This document shows positions 36,519-46,225 of a stretch of DNA of 64,000 nucleotides, in pieces. Within the stretch, counting starts at the first letter, position 1. Every line of letters starts with the position of its first letter. The stretch is from an uncultured Paracoccaceae bacterium. Lineage in GTDB: Bacteria; Pseudomonadota; Alphaproteobacteria; Rhodobacterales; Rhodobacteraceae. The position numbers and the translations under genes were made by a program. Under the pieces are notes generated by a model. It was not told where the DNA came from and made no database searches. It saw nothing but the letters and a program-made list of their open reading frames with translations. Location: the NCBI GenBank assembly GCA_951812615.1, contig CATOSU010000001.1, positions 1,174,880 to 1,238,879 on the forward strand, written 5' to 3'.

Positions 36519-36851
36519 GATCACCTGAACGGCGGGGCGTATCCCTGTGACCTCGACACTGTGCGGCATCGAAGCTCGCGGGATTTTTCGAACCGGGTGG
36601 TGGCGGCGCGGCTGCTGTCTGCGATCAGGGGCGAACTGGCGGAGCCGCTCGACTACCTGTTACCACTGGGCCAGCGCGGCGGCGACTACAACGCGCGCCG
36701 GTAGGAGCATGAGGAGCAGTTGCACCTGCCCAAGCGTGTCTGGCCCCGTCTGTCGCTGACGGCGCGGTACGAATTGAACCGCCGCTTCAACGCCGCGGAT
36801 CTGCCTTCGGAGCATCTGCGCGTTTCACGTCGTCGCCTGTGGCTGGGTTAG
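36519..36851 (+). pseudogene. Decayed 3' gene fragment of unknown family
   Basis: One frame carries a protein-like sequence interrupted by a TAG at 36702-36704. Before it stands FSNRVVAARLLSAIRGELAE and LDYLLPLGQRGGDYNARR; after it EHEEQLHLPKRVWPRLSLTA and ELNRRFNAADLPSEHLRV, with the final stop at 36849-36851. No start codon or ribosome site suits a gene beginning here. It is probably the tail of a gene whose front was lost in the same rearrangement that left the remnant at 35398. I do not recognise the family. Confidence 0.45.
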
Positions 36852-37603
36852 ATCCAGGCGCGGCGCAACCGCCCCAGATAGTGCCAACGGTCCCACAATG
36901 ATGTTTCGTCGGCGTATTTCTCCCGCACATAACGCAATTCGCGGCGTGCCAGCGCCTTGCTCACCCCGGCGCTGACCTGCCCGGCATGCAGGCGGGTGAC
37001 GACCAGCGGTGCACTCAGAATTGCAGGCGGACCCAGCGCGGCCGCGCATTGATGGTAGAAATCGACATCCATCAGCCAGATCAGGTTTTCATCGAACCGC
37101 GGCGCCAGAGACCGTCGCACAGCAAGCACGGAGGGGCTGCCGACCGTGTTCTTGCCGAACCGGATCTGCGGGTGATAGCGGGGTGGATGCAGGCGGATCA
37201 GCGTTTCACCGTCCGTCGAGTGGTCACAGCCGGTCAGACACCATTGCACGGCGGGGTCGTCGAAGGCGCCGGCAATCTGCCCGAGCGCGTCGGGGCCGTT
37301 CAGGTAATCGTCCTGAAACAGGATCTTGATCACCTCGCCCTGCGCGGCGGCGATGGCGGCGTTGGTGTTGGCCGACCCCTGCTTCGGGAGATCGCGTGTC
37401 CAGACATGGCGCAGGGCAAGGTCCGGAAATTCCGTGCAGACCTGTGCGACGGCGTCATCGTCCGACTGGTCGGTAACAACCACCTCGAAGTCGCGAAAGT
37501 TCTGCCCGGCGATGACGTTCAGCGAATGCCGCAGAAACCGGGCACCGTTGCCGGCCATCCCATAGCAGGGAATGCAGATGCTTATCGTGGGTGGTGCAGG
37601 CAT
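36848..37603 (-). CDS. Family 2 glycosyltransferase
   Basis: A 251-residue GT-A enzyme. ISICIPCYGMAGNGARFLRH begins the nucleotide-binding fold, EVVVTDQSDDDA follows, QGEVIKILFQDDYL holds the DxD-like acidic pair, and LIWLMDVDFYHQCAA is the acceptor-side motif with ED/DD-type residues. It transfers a sugar to surface glycan; donor and acceptor are unknown. It converges with the decayed fragment and ends the glycan region next to the cco cluster. Confidence 0.85.
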   Translation of the reverse strand: MPAPPTISICIPCYGMAGNGARFLRHSLNVIAGQNFRDFEVVVTDQSDDDAVAQVCTEFPDLALRHVWTRDLPKQGSANTNAAIAAAQGEVIKILFQDDYLNGPDALGQIAGAFDDPAVQWCLTGCDHSTDGETLIRLHPPRYHPQIRFGKNTVGSPSVLAVRRSLAPRFDENLIWLMDVDFYHQCAAALGPPAILSAPLVVTRLHAGQVSAGVSKALARRELRYVREKYADETSLWDRWHYLGRLRRAWI

Positions 37604-37663
37604 GAACGGGTCTATGTCATGCCCGGCCGGCGATGAACAGATACCGCAGCGGACCGCGTCGGG

Positions 37664-37816
37664 TCAGCCCGGCGTGTCGTCGTCATCGAGCAGAATGCGC
37701 GCCGCGTCGCCGTCCGGGTCGCGGTACTGTTCGCTGCGCAGGGTCCAGATGAAACCGGCCAACCCCAGAGCGCCGAGGATCAGGGAAATCGGGATCAGGA
37801 CCACCAGAACGTTCAT
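37664..37816 (-). CDS. ccoS: Cbb3 oxidase maturation protein CcoS
   Basis: A 50-residue membrane protein. One N-terminal membrane helix (VLVVLIPISLILGALGLAGF) is followed by IWTLRSEQYRDPDGDA and an acidic end, typical of CcoS, which is needed to insert cofactors into CcoN. Its ATG shares one base with the ccoI stop, as usual for the last gene of ccoGHIS. Confidence 0.9.
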   Translation of the reverse strand: MNVLVVLIPISLILGALGLAGFIWTLRSEQYRDPDGDAARILLDDDDTPG

Positions 37817-39939
37817 CAGACTCTCCGGACGCGAAGCGCGTTGGCCAATACGGTAAGCGACGAGGTCGACATTGCAAGAGCCGCGATCAGGGGCGTTGCC
37901 AGCCCGGCCAGCGCAATCGGAACCGCGATGCAGTTATACGCCACCGCGATTGCAAAGTTCTGATACGAGATCGACCGGGCCCGTCTTGCAACTGTAAAGA
38001 GCGCCGGAAGATCGGCCATCGACTCGCGCAGCAACAGAACGTCGGCGGCGTTGCGCGAGGCATCGAGCGCCGAACTGGGCGCGATGGAGGCCTCGGCAGC
38101 AGCCAGAGCCGCGGTGTCGTTCAGCCCGTCACCGACCATGGCCACGTGACCCTGATGCGCCATCACGCGGGCGTGCTTATCCTCACCCGTCACCCCGAAT
38201 GCCGTATTGTCCAGCCCCAGTTCCCGTGCGGCGGCGTTCACCGGCTGCTCGGCATCCCCGGACAGAAGTTCCAGCGTGAGCCCCTTGTCCTTCAGCGCGG
38301 CCACGGCGTCGGCAGCACCCGGGCGCAACCGTTCTTCCTGACCCAGCGGCACGGTGGTTTCACCGATGCGCAGCGTCAGCCCGTTTCCATCGCTGCCGGC
38401 CCAGTCGCCGCGTCCCAGCCGCACGGTCTGACCTTAGAAAGCGGCCTCGACGCCGTGGCCAGGCACTTCGTGCAGATCCTGTACGGCGGCGGGCTCCGTG
38501 CCGTGAAGCCGCGCGCACAAGGCGCGGGACACCGGATGGTTGGATTGCTGGGCCAGCGCCAGCGCGATGCTCTTTTCGCGCGGATCCAGCCCGGTTACGT
38601 CCTGACCGAATTCGGGAATGGTCATTGTGCCGGTCTTGTCGAACACCACGTGATCGACCACGGCCAGACGTTCCAACGCAGTGCCGGAGCGGACCAGAAA
38701 ACCCAGCGAGAACAGTTTGCCAATCGCGGCCGTGGACACCGCCGGAACCGCCAGTCCCAGCGCGCAGGGGCATGTGATGATCAGCACGGCGATGGCCACA
38801 TTCAGCGAAAACCGCAGATCGCCGGTGCCGATGAGCCAGCCGGCGAAGGCCGCGAAGGCCAGAAGATGCACGGCCGGCGCGTAGATCTGGGCGGCACGGT
38901 CGGCCAGCCCGGTATAGCGGTTGCGCGCATTTTCCGCCTGTTCGACCAACCGCGCGACCCGGCGCAGCGACGTATCTTCGCCCACGGCGGTGCTGCGCAG
39001 GCGGAATGGGGCGCCGACGTTGATTTCCCCGGCGCGAACCGGCTGATCCTGTGTCGTGGTAACCGGATGGCTCTCGCCGGTCAGGAAGGAGCGGTCGGTC
39101 AGAGCGTCGTGGCTCAGCAACATGCCGTCAACCGGCACCCGCGTGCCCGTCGGCACCAGAATTTCGTCACCAACGGCCAGATCCTTCAGCGCGACGGTTT
39201 CGCTTCGCTCGCCGATCAGGCGCTGTGCGGTCTGGACCTCCAGCGCCGACAGTTCGCGCGCGGCAGACCGGGCGGCAGCGCGGGTGCGATGGTCCAGAAA
39301 CCGGCCGATGAGCAGGAAGAAGGTCAGCGAAAGCGCGGCATCGAAATAGACATGGTGCCCGCCATACAGCGCTTCGTAGAGCGACATGCAGGCCGCCAGG
39401 CCGATGGCCAGCGAGATCGGCACGTCCATGTTCAGCGAGCGGACGCGCAGCGCGCTCCATGCACTGCGGAAAAACGGCTGGGCCGAGAAGAACACAACCG
39501 GCAACGCAATCATCGCCGAAATCAGGTGAAAGAACTCGCGCGTGGCCCCCGGCGCACCGGACCAGACCGCCACGGACAGAAGCATCACGTTCATCATCGC
39601 GAAACCGGCCACGCCCATGCGCAGCGCCAGATCCCGGCCGACGGGATCGGTGGCCTTGTCCACCATCGTCGTGTCGAGCGGGTGGGCTTCGTACCCGGCG
39701 CGGGCCAGCTCGGCGACCAGTGCTTCGGATGGCAGATCGGAGCTGGCCGAGACGCGCTTGAGCGTCAGGTTCACACGGGCCCCGTCAACGCCAGGCATCG
39801 CATTCAGCGCGCGCTCAACCTTGCCGATGCAGCCGGCACAATGCAGGCCCGGAACCGACAGCATGACGTTCGGCTCGCTGGCCGAGGCGACCTCCATCGC
39901 TGCCGGGGCAGCCGAGCAGGCAGCGCAGGCGGCGGTCAC
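37816..39939 (-). pseudogene. ccoI: Copper-transporting P1B-ATPase CcoI/FixI with an in-frame stop codon
   Basis: The copper pump that feeds cbb3 oxidase assembly. Seen in order: HMA domain (LHCAGCIGKVERAL), membrane helices, the CPC motif (ITCPCALGLAVP), phosphorylation site DKTGTMT, GDGLNDTAAL hinge and two terminal helices. At 38434-38436 a TAA interrupts the frame between GHGVEAAF and GQTVRLGRGDW; the frame is otherwise continuous for 707 codons. The stop lies in the nucleotide-binding domain, so the truncated product would lack function unless there is readthrough. One base change (e.g. GAA or CAA to TAA) explains it. A sequencing error is possible. Confidence 0.85.
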
Positions 39940-40385
39940 GATTCCACGGCCACGACGATGCGCTGCTGAAACACGGTGCCGTCTTCGGCCCGGGCCTTCA
40001 GGCGCAGGTTCCAGTTGCCGGGTGCCACATCGACCGGGGCCGAAAACACGCGACCGTCGAACGTGAAGTCAGGGGTCTGATCCGCGTTGTCATGCGTGGC
40101 GCGGCCGAACACGGCCTGCAGGATTTCCGGCCCGACCGGGCGGTCGTCCTGCAGGATACTCAGCTGCAATTCCCCGTCTTCGACGCGGGCCGAAACATCC
40201 CAGCCGAGCGCAAGCTGATCGCTGCGCTCCTGCTCAAAGCTCTGGCTTGCGACATAGCTGTTCTTGACCTCAAGCCCCGGAAAGGTGCGCACGGCATTGT
40301 AGGCAAGTGTCAGATTCACCCCAATGATCACGCTGAAAGCCAGGACAAAGCCGGTCAGGACATGCCATCCCTTGATCTCGCCCAT
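39936..40385 (-). CDS. ccoH: Cbb3 oxidase assembly protein CcoH/FixH
   Basis: A 149-residue protein with one membrane anchor (GWHVLTGFVLAFSVIIGVNL) and a periplasmic domain containing AYNAVRTFPGLEVKNSYVAS and a terminal APGNWNLRLKARAEDG, typical of FixH. It helps assemble cbb3 oxidase. The start MGEIKGWHV at 40385 lies 1 bp after the ccoG stop; its end overlaps the ccoI start by 4 bp. Confidence 0.92.
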   Translation of the reverse strand: MGEIKGWHVLTGFVLAFSVIIGVNLTLAYNAVRTFPGLEVKNSYVASQSFEQERSDQLALGWDVSARVEDGELQLSILQDDRPVGPEILQAVFGRATHDNADQTPDFTFDGRVFSAPVDVAPGNWNLRLKARAEDGTVFQQRIVVAVES

Positions 40386-40386
40386 T

Positions 40387-41808
40387 CTAGTTTCCCTTTC
40401 CGTTGAACGTGGTGTTTTGGTCGGCACGTTCGTTATTGGCAATATCGGTGACCCAGAACCGCAGGTCCGTCCGGTCCGCGCCGGCCGGGGCCGTATCCGC
40501 GGGAACCGTTACGTAGACCCGAACCAGCCGGGTTTCGTTGGACGGCACATTGACGAGTTGGCCGCCGACGCCTTCCAGACCGATATCATAGGCCGGATGG
40601 CCATGCGCTGCCAGTTCGAACAGCCGGTCCTCGCCGTGCTTGTTCTTGAGCCTGATATCATAGGTGTTGCGGATCGATCCGTCCGACAAGGTCACGAAGG
40701 TCGGGTTGCGGACTGGCGACACGGTCATGTCGATCTCGGGCCGGATGAACAGCGCGAACACCATGGCCAGCCCGAACAGGGCCCACAACACCGTGTAGAG
40801 CACCGTCCGCGTGCGGAAAACATGCTTCCACGTCGGTTTGCCTTTCTGACCGGCACGCTCCAGCGGTTCGTCGCTGAGCGCAAGATAGTCAATCAGACCA
40901 CGCGGTTTGCCGATCTTGGCCATGATATCGTCGCAGGCGTCGATACACAGCGCGCAGGTGATGCATTCAAGCTGCTGGCCTTTTCGGATGTCGATCCCGA
41001 CCGGACAGACATTGACACAGGCCATGCAGTCGATGCAGTCGCCCAGCTTTTCCGCGCCTTCCTTCTTGCGATGTTTGCCACGCGGTTCACCGCGCCATTC
41101 GCGATAGGCAACCGTCAGCGTGTCGTTGTCCATCATCGCGGCCTGAATACGTGGCCACGGACACATGTAGACGCAGATCTGTTCGCGCATGAACCCACCA
41201 AAGATAAAGGTGGTCGCAGTCAGGATGAAGATCGTGGAATAGGCCACCGCGGCAGCGTTGAGGGTCACCAGATCGCGCAACAGCGTCGGCGCATCCGCAA
41301 AGTAGAACACCCAGGCCCCGCCGGTGGCCAGCCCGATCAGCAGCCAGATCGTCCATTTTGTCAGACGCAGACGCGCCTTGCGAAACGACCAGCGTTCTTT
41401 CCACAGGCGCACCCGCGCGTTGCGATCGCCTTCTATCCAGCGTTCGACAAGGATATAGAGATCGGTCCACACGGTCTGCGGGCAGGCATATCCGCACCAC
41501 ACCCGGCCCAGCGCCGACGTGAACAGAAACAGCCCGAACCCGGCCATGATCAGCAGGCCCGCGACAAAGTAAAACTCGTGTGGCCAGATTTCGATCCAGA
41601 AGAAATAGAACCGGCGTCCGGCGAGGTCGACCAGCACCGCCTGATCCGGCAGGTTGGGGCCCCGGTCCCAGCGGATCCATGGCGTCAGGTAGTAGATCGC
41701 GAGGGTCACGATCATGATCCACCATTTCAGGGTGCGGAAGGTACCCTTTACCCGGCGGGGAAAGACCGGTTCGCGTGCAGCGTAGAGAGGTTGGGAGGTA
41801 TCAGACAT
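40387..41808 (-). CDS. ccoG: Cbb3 oxidase accessory ferredoxin-type protein CcoG
   Basis: A 473-residue membrane protein with several helices and two 4Fe-4S ferredoxin motifs (GDCIDCMACVNVCPVGID and CITCALCIDACD), plus WCGYACPQTVWTDLY and CVYMCPWPRIQAAMMD. CcoG is a cupric reductase that supplies Cu(I) for cbb3 oxidase assembly. The C-terminal FixG immunoglobulin-like domain is present (NTYDIRLKNKHGEDRLFEL). First gene of the GHIS group, 95 bp after ccoP. Confidence 0.94.
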   Translation of the reverse strand: MSDTSQPLYAAREPVFPRRVKGTFRTLKWWIMIVTLAIYYLTPWIRWDRGPNLPDQAVLVDLAGRRFYFFWIEIWPHEFYFVAGLLIMAGFGLFLFTSALGRVWCGYACPQTVWTDLYILVERWIEGDRNARVRLWKERWSFRKARLRLTKWTIWLLIGLATGGAWVFYFADAPTLLRDLVTLNAAAVAYSTIFILTATTFIFGGFMREQICVYMCPWPRIQAAMMDNDTLTVAYREWRGEPRGKHRKKEGAEKLGDCIDCMACVNVCPVGIDIRKGQQLECITCALCIDACDDIMAKIGKPRGLIDYLALSDEPLERAGQKGKPTWKHVFRTRTVLYTVLWALFGLAMVFALFIRPEIDMTVSPVRNPTFVTLSDGSIRNTYDIRLKNKHGEDRLFELAAHGHPAYDIGLEGVGGQLVNVPSNETRLVRVYVTVPADTAPAGADRTDLRFWVTDIANNERADQNTTFNGKGN

Positions 41809-41903
41809 AGGCGGCCCGCGAAAAAACGTTTCAAAAGAAAACCAGAGTGGCAGCAGGGGGCGCGCTGATCCGGATCAGCTTTTGCGCCCCCGACTTACCC
41901 GCG

Positions 41904-42755
41904 CTATTCGCCTCCTCCACGCGAATGCACGTAAACCGAAACCGAACGAACATCTTCTTCGCTCAGACGCTGGCCCCAGGCCGGCATCACGCCGAACCGG
42001 GAATTCGTAACCGTTTCGGTGATTGTATCGGTATCACCGCCGTAAAGCCAGATGGCGTCCGTGAGGTTCGGTGCCCCCTGTTCACGGTCGCCAAGGCTCT
42101 CCTCGCCATGGCAGCTGGAACAGTTGTCTTCATACACGGTTGCGCCCAAACCTTCGGTGCCGCCGCTCGGCAACGCCTCGACATAAGCAACGACCGCTTC
42201 GATTTCCTCGGGCTCCAGCATTTCGCCGAAAGCCGGCATTTCCGACCAGCGGGCGTCGTCATCCGTATCGTTGCGGATACCGTGACGCACCGAGTAGACG
42301 ATGTCTTCCATCGAACCGCCCCAGAGCCACCCGTCGTCGTTCAGGTTGGGATAGCCCTTGGCCCCCGCAGCCTCGGATCCGTGACACTGGCTGCACTGGG
42401 CCTTGAACACCGAGCTGCCGCGCGCAATTGCATAGCGATGCAGGTCGCTGCCCGGTGCCAGAGCCGGCAGGTCTGCTGCAACCAGCTCGGCCACCAGCGC
42501 CGCGTTCTTGGCCTCGTGCGCCTCGATGTCGGCGGCAACCTCGGCGCGGGTGGAATATCCCAGAACGCCCGCGGTGGCGCCGGAGATCAGCGGCCAAGCC
42601 GGGTACGCAATGGTATAGATCACACCCCAGAGGATCGTGATATAGAAGCACCACAGCCACCAGCGCGGCAAAGGTGTGTTCAGTTCCTCGATCCCGTCAT
42701 AGCTGTGACCGGTCGTGTGTTGGCCCGTGGCTTCGTCCAGACGCTTCTCAGCCAT
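41904..42755 (-). CDS. ccoP: Cbb3-type cytochrome c oxidase subunit III, CcoP
   Basis: A 283-residue dihaem subunit. N-terminal DGIEELNTPLPRWWLWCFY leads into one membrane helix; haem sites are CSQCHGSEAAG and CSSCHGEESLG, each followed by a Met ligand block (WSEMPAFGEML and GVMPAWGQRLSEEDV). It passes electrons to CcoO/CcoN. It overlaps ccoQ by 8 bp. Confidence 0.95.
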   Translation of the reverse strand: MAEKRLDEATGQHTTGHSYDGIEELNTPLPRWWLWCFYITILWGVIYTIAYPAWPLISGATAGVLGYSTRAEVAADIEAHEAKNAALVAELVAADLPALAPGSDLHRYAIARGSSVFKAQCSQCHGSEAAGAKGYPNLNDDGWLWGGSMEDIVYSVRHGIRNDTDDDARWSEMPAFGEMLEPEEIEAVVAYVEALPSGGTEGLGATVYEDNCSSCHGEESLGDREQGAPNLTDAIWLYGGDTDTITETVTNSRFGVMPAWGQRLSEEDVRSVSVYVHSRGGGE

Positions 42756-42966
42756 AGTTACGTTCCTTGTTCATTGCAGCGCTATCGTCAGCACTTTCGC
42801 TGGCGTCGGTCACCACGTCGTTTCTGAAGGGAATGCCGGCGGCATCGTCCCGGGCGGTGCGCTGGCCGGGCCAGAAGGCCCAGACACCGGCACCGATGAA
42901 GAAGGCGAACATCGCAAGCAGCACCCAGCTGTCAGCGATTTCACGCAGCAGAGAGTAGGTGTCCAT
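42748..42966 (-). CDS. ccoQ: Cbb3-type oxidase small subunit CcoQ
   Basis: A 72-residue protein with one membrane helix (DSWVLLAMFAFFIGAGVWAF) followed by WPGQRTARDDAAGIPF, the typical CcoQ signature. CcoQ stabilises the oxidase and in Rhodobacter signals its redox state. Located between ccoO and ccoP as expected. Confidence 0.92.
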   Translation of the reverse strand: MDTYSLLREIADSWVLLAMFAFFIGAGVWAFWPGQRTARDDAAGIPFRNDVVTDASESADDSAAMNKERNYG

Positions 42967-42978
42967 CGTTCACCCTCC

Positions 42979-43704
42979 TCAGCGACTTGCATCCGGAACG
43001 AAGGTGGAGAAGTCCACCATCGTGCCCAGCACCTGCATGTAGGCCACAAGCGCGTCCATTTCGGTCAGCTCAGGTTGCCCGTCAAAGTTGCTGACGGCTG
43101 CCCCCGGGTAGCGTTCGAGCATATCGTCGTATTCGCTGTCCGGATCGGCCTGTGCCTGGAAGTCGGCATAGGCAACCTCGATCTGCTGATCGGTGTAGGG
43201 CACGCCAACGAAACGATGCGTGCGCATCAGTTCGTCGATGTGTTCGCCATCGATGACCGCGTCCATCAGGAACCCGTATTTGGGCATGACGCTTTCGGGC
43301 ACCACGCTTTGCGGATCGATCAGGTGATCCACATGCCAGGCGTCCGAATAGCGACCCCCGACCCGGGCCAGATCCGGCCCGGTGCGCTTGGACCCCCACT
43401 GGAACGGATGATCGTACATCGATTCCGCCGCCAGCGAGTAGTGACCGTAGCGTTCGACCTCGTCCCGCATGGGACGGATCATCTGGCTGTGGCACACGTA
43501 GCAGCCTTCGCGAATGTAGATGTCGCGCCCGGCCAGTTCGAGCGGGGAGTAGGGGCGGACGCCCTCTACTTCCTCGATCGTGTTTTCCAGCCAGAACAGG
43601 GGTGCGATTTCCACGATCCCCCCGACCGTCACCACCAGAAGTGAGGCGGTGAACAGGAGCGTCGGGCTTTTTTCGAGTATTGCGTGTTTTTCAAACGAGC
43701 TCAT
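42979..43704 (-). CDS. ccoO: Cbb3-type cytochrome c oxidase subunit II, CcoO
   Basis: A 241-residue monohaem subunit. An N-terminal membrane helix precedes [17 protein letters not shown] and the haem site [27 protein letters not shown] provides a candidate Met ligand. It lies 6 bp after ccoN. No irregularities seen. Confidence 0.95.
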   Translation of the reverse strand: MSSFEKHAILEKSPTLLFTASLLVVTVGGIVEIAPLFWLENTIEEVEGVRPYSPLELAGRDIYIREGCYVCHSQMIRPMRDEVERYGHYSLAAESMYDHPFQWGSKRTGPDLARVGGRYSDAWHVDHLIDPQSVVPESVMPKYGFLMDAVIDGEHIDELMRTHRFVGVPYTDQQIEVAYADFQAQADPDSEYDDMLERYPGAAVSNFDGQPELTEMDALVAYMQVLGTMVDFSTFVPDASR

Positions 43705-43710
43705 GTTTCG

Positions 43711-45315
43711 TTACTCCGCAGGGGTGATTTGCGAAACGGGCTGCACGTAAGGCTGAGCCCCGCGAATGGTGCGCCACATGTTCCAGCACATGATCAGCGC
43801 GCCGGTGAGGTACAGTACCCCGCCCAGTCCGCGTACGATGTACATCGGCATCTTGGCGCGCACGGTGTCGGCGAAGGAGTTCACAAGGAAGCCCTGATCG
43901 TCCACTTCACGCCACATCAGGCCTTCCATGATGCCCGTGACCCACATCGAGCTCGCGTAGAGAACGATGCCGATCGTGGCCAGCCAGAAGTGCCAGTTGA
44001 TCGCGCTGACCGAGAACATCTCTTTCCGGCCCCACAATTTCGGAACGAGGAAATAGATCGCGGCAAAGGTGATCATGCCGTTCCAGCCCAGAGCGCCGGA
44101 ATGCACGTGGCCAATGGTCCAGTCGGTGTAGTGGCTGAGCGAGTTGACCGCGCGGATCGACATCATCGGACCTTCGAAGGTCGACATGCCGTAGAATGCG
44201 AGGCTGATCACGAACATCCGCATGATCGGGTCTGTGCGCAGCTTGTCCCACGCGCCCTGCAGGGTCATCAGACCGTTGATCATACCGCCCCAGCTGGGCA
44301 TCCACAGGATGATCGAGAACACCATGCCCAGCGTCGAGGCCCAGTCAGGCAGCGCGGTATAGTGCAGGTGGTGCGGACCGGCCCAGATATACAGGAAGAT
44401 CAGCGCCCAGAAGTGTACGATGGACAGCCGGTAGGAATATACCGGACGGCCCGCCTGTTTCGGCACGAAGTAGTACATCATGCCCAGGAAACCCGCGGTC
44501 AGGAAGAAGCCCACCGCGTTGTGGCCATACCACCATTGTGTCATCGCGTCCTGGACACCGGCAAAGACCTGAACCGACTTGGATCCCCAGAAGGAGACCG
44601 GGATCGACAGGTTGTTGACCAGGTGCAGCATCGCCACGGTGATGATGAAGCTGAGCAGGAACCAGTTGGCGACGTAGATGTGCTTTTCCTTGCGGGTGAA
44701 GATCGTTCCGAGGAACACCAGAAGGAAAGCCACCCAGACGATGGTCAGCCAGATATCAACGTACCATTCGGGCTCGGCATATTCTTTCGACTGGGTCGCG
44801 CCCAGCAGGTAGCCGGTTGCGGCCAGCACGATGAACAGCTGGTAGCCCCAGAAAACGAACCACGCGAGGTTGCCGCCCCATAGGCGGACACCCGATGTGC
44901 GCTGTACGATATAGAAGGACGACATCAGCAATGCGTTTCCGCCAAACGCGAAAATCACCGCGCTGGTGTGAAGCGGGCGAAGACGACCGAAATTCGCGTA
45001 GCCTTCTGCCCACTCGAAGTTCAGAACGGGAAACGCCAACTGAAAGGCGATGAAGGTCCCGACGAGGAAACCGGCAACCCCCCAGAAGGCGGTTGCGATC
45101 GCGCCGGCGCGGACCACACTGTCAAAGTACCCGGTTTCCGCGTCAGGCAGCGTTCCCCGCTCGCCCGATTTGCGCAGTGTCCAGATAAACAGCCCGAAGG
45201 CCACGACCATGATAAGCAGCGCATGTACCTGATAGGCCAGGTCACGCGCAAAGTTGGCGCCCATCGCTGCCACTATGACAACGACCGCCAACAAGATCAG
45301 CTTGATGACATTCAT
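43711..45315 (-). CDS. ccoN: Cbb3-type cytochrome c oxidase subunit I, CcoN
   Basis: A 534-residue polytopic membrane protein, the catalytic haem-copper subunit reducing oxygen at low tension. Characteristic blocks: [20 protein letters not shown] (haem-ligand His), [40 protein letters not shown] (Cu-ligand histidines) and [20 protein letters not shown]. First gene of ccoNOQP, preceded by an FNR box. Confidence 0.96.
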   Translation of the reverse strand: MNVIKLILLAVVVIVAAMGANFARDLAYQVHALLIMVVAFGLFIWTLRKSGERGTLPDAETGYFDSVVRAGAIATAFWGVAGFLVGTFIAFQLAFPVLNFEWAEGYANFGRLRPLHTSAVIFAFGGNALLMSSFYIVQRTSGVRLWGGNLAWFVFWGYQLFIVLAATGYLLGATQSKEYAEPEWYVDIWLTIVWVAFLLVFLGTIFTRKEKHIYVANWFLLSFIITVAMLHLVNNLSIPVSFWGSKSVQVFAGVQDAMTQWWYGHNAVGFFLTAGFLGMMYYFVPKQAGRPVYSYRLSIVHFWALIFLYIWAGPHHLHYTALPDWASTLGMVFSIILWMPSWGGMINGLMTLQGAWDKLRTDPIMRMFVISLAFYGMSTFEGPMMSIRAVNSLSHYTDWTIGHVHSGALGWNGMITFAAIYFLVPKLWGRKEMFSVSAINWHFWLATIGIVLYASSMWVTGIMEGLMWREVDDQGFLVNSFADTVRAKMPMYIVRGLGGVLYLTGALIMCWNMWRTIRGAQPYVQPVSQITPAE

Positions 45316-45394
45316 CCCAAAATCCCGTTTCCGTTTCCTCGCGTAAATTCGCAGAGTTCAGCAGCCGGTTTAGGGATGCCCCAACGCCGGCACC

Positions 45395-45408
45395 TTGATC
45401 TGCATCAA
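45395..45408. promoter_or_regulatory. FNR/FnrL box upstream of ccoN
   Basis: TTGAT-CTGC-ATCAA is a perfect FNR consensus, 80 bp before the ccoN start. A class II position (-41.5) puts transcription start near 45360, with TAAACC as a plausible -10 on the minus strand. It predicts anaerobic or microaerobic induction of ccoNOQP by the adjacent FnrL. Confidence 0.9.
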
Positions 45409-45432
45409 CTAACTTGCCCCAATTTGGGTGAG

Positions 45433-46161
45433 TCAGATGATTAGTCCTCCGTCAGCATCGTCGCCGGTGGCCTCCTGCAGGGCGGACATGTCCGTCACCC
45501 TGAACTGGCGGCGGTCGATAAATTCGATCACCCCGTCCTTGCGCAGCGCGGTGAGCTGGCGGCTGACCGTTTCCAGCGTTAGTCCAAGGAAATTCGCGAT
45601 CTCGTCCCGAGTCAGGGGCAGGGCGAGATTGGGGATCTGGTTGTCCTGCACGTGCGACCGGCGCAACAACATTTCCAGAAAGGTTGCGATCTTTTCGCGG
45701 GCGGTCTTGCGGCCCAGCAAAACCATCCAGTCGCGCGCCGCGTCCAGTTCGTCCAGCGCCATTTCCATGAGCCTCTGGGTCAGGTGCGGGGTCTCCATGA
45801 CCAGACGTTCGAAAGGCTTGCGCTCAAAACAGCACAGCGTCACCTCGGTCACCGCGGTCACATCAAAGATGTTTTCCTCGCGGCCCGGCCGGCCGATGAA
45901 GTCGGATGGCAACAGCAGCCCGACAACCTGTGTGCGCCCGTCTTCGAGCGTCTTGGTCAGGGTCGCTATCCCCTTGACGATAGAGGAAACAAACTGTGAT
46001 TCGTCACCGCGCCACAGAAAGGTGTCGCCGGCCTGATAGCTGCGGTAGACCTTGATCTTTTCAAGTCGCTCCAACTCATCGTCGTTGCAGGTCGCACAAA
46101 CAGCCCGGTGCCGGATCGGGCACTCGCTGCATTTGATACGCTCGACAAGCTGGAGGTTCAT
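45433..46161 (-). CDS. fnrL: FnrL, oxygen-sensing Crp/Fnr-family regulator
   Basis: A 242-residue global regulator of low-oxygen genes. N-terminal cysteines at 11, 14, 22 and 25 (KCSECPIRHRAVCATCN) and one near 110 can bind the 4Fe-4S cluster. A cyclic-nucleotide-type beta barrel follows, then the dimer helix and the helix-turn-helix LTRDEIANFLGLTLETVSRQ with the FNR-type E-SR recognition residues. The start at 46161 fits the family. It is divergent from hemN, with an FNR box between. Confidence 0.95.
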   Translation of the reverse strand: MNLQLVERIKCSECPIRHRAVCATCNDDELERLEKIKVYRSYQAGDTFLWRGDESQFVSSIVKGIATLTKTLEDGRTQVVGLLLPSDFIGRPGREENIFDVTAVTEVTLCCFERKPFERLVMETPHLTQRLMEMALDELDAARDWMVLLGRKTAREKIATFLEMLLRRSHVQDNQIPNLALPLTRDEIANFLGLTLETVSRQLTALRKDGVIEFIDRRQFRVTDMSALQEATGDDADGGLII

Positions 46162-46176
46162 GTTTCTCGCGCGGTG

Positions 46177-46190
46177 TTGATCTGTGTCAA
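46177..46190. promoter_or_regulatory. FNR/FnrL box between fnrL and hemN
   Basis: TTGAT-CTGT-GTCAA, one arm off the perfect consensus and typical of Rhodobacter FnrL sites. Its centre is 42 bp from the hemN ATG and about 22 bp from the fnrL ATG, so it could activate hemN and autoregulate fnrL. Confidence 0.85.
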
Positions 46191-46225
46191 AGCTGGCAAC
46201 CGAACACGCGGCTACCGTCGCGATC

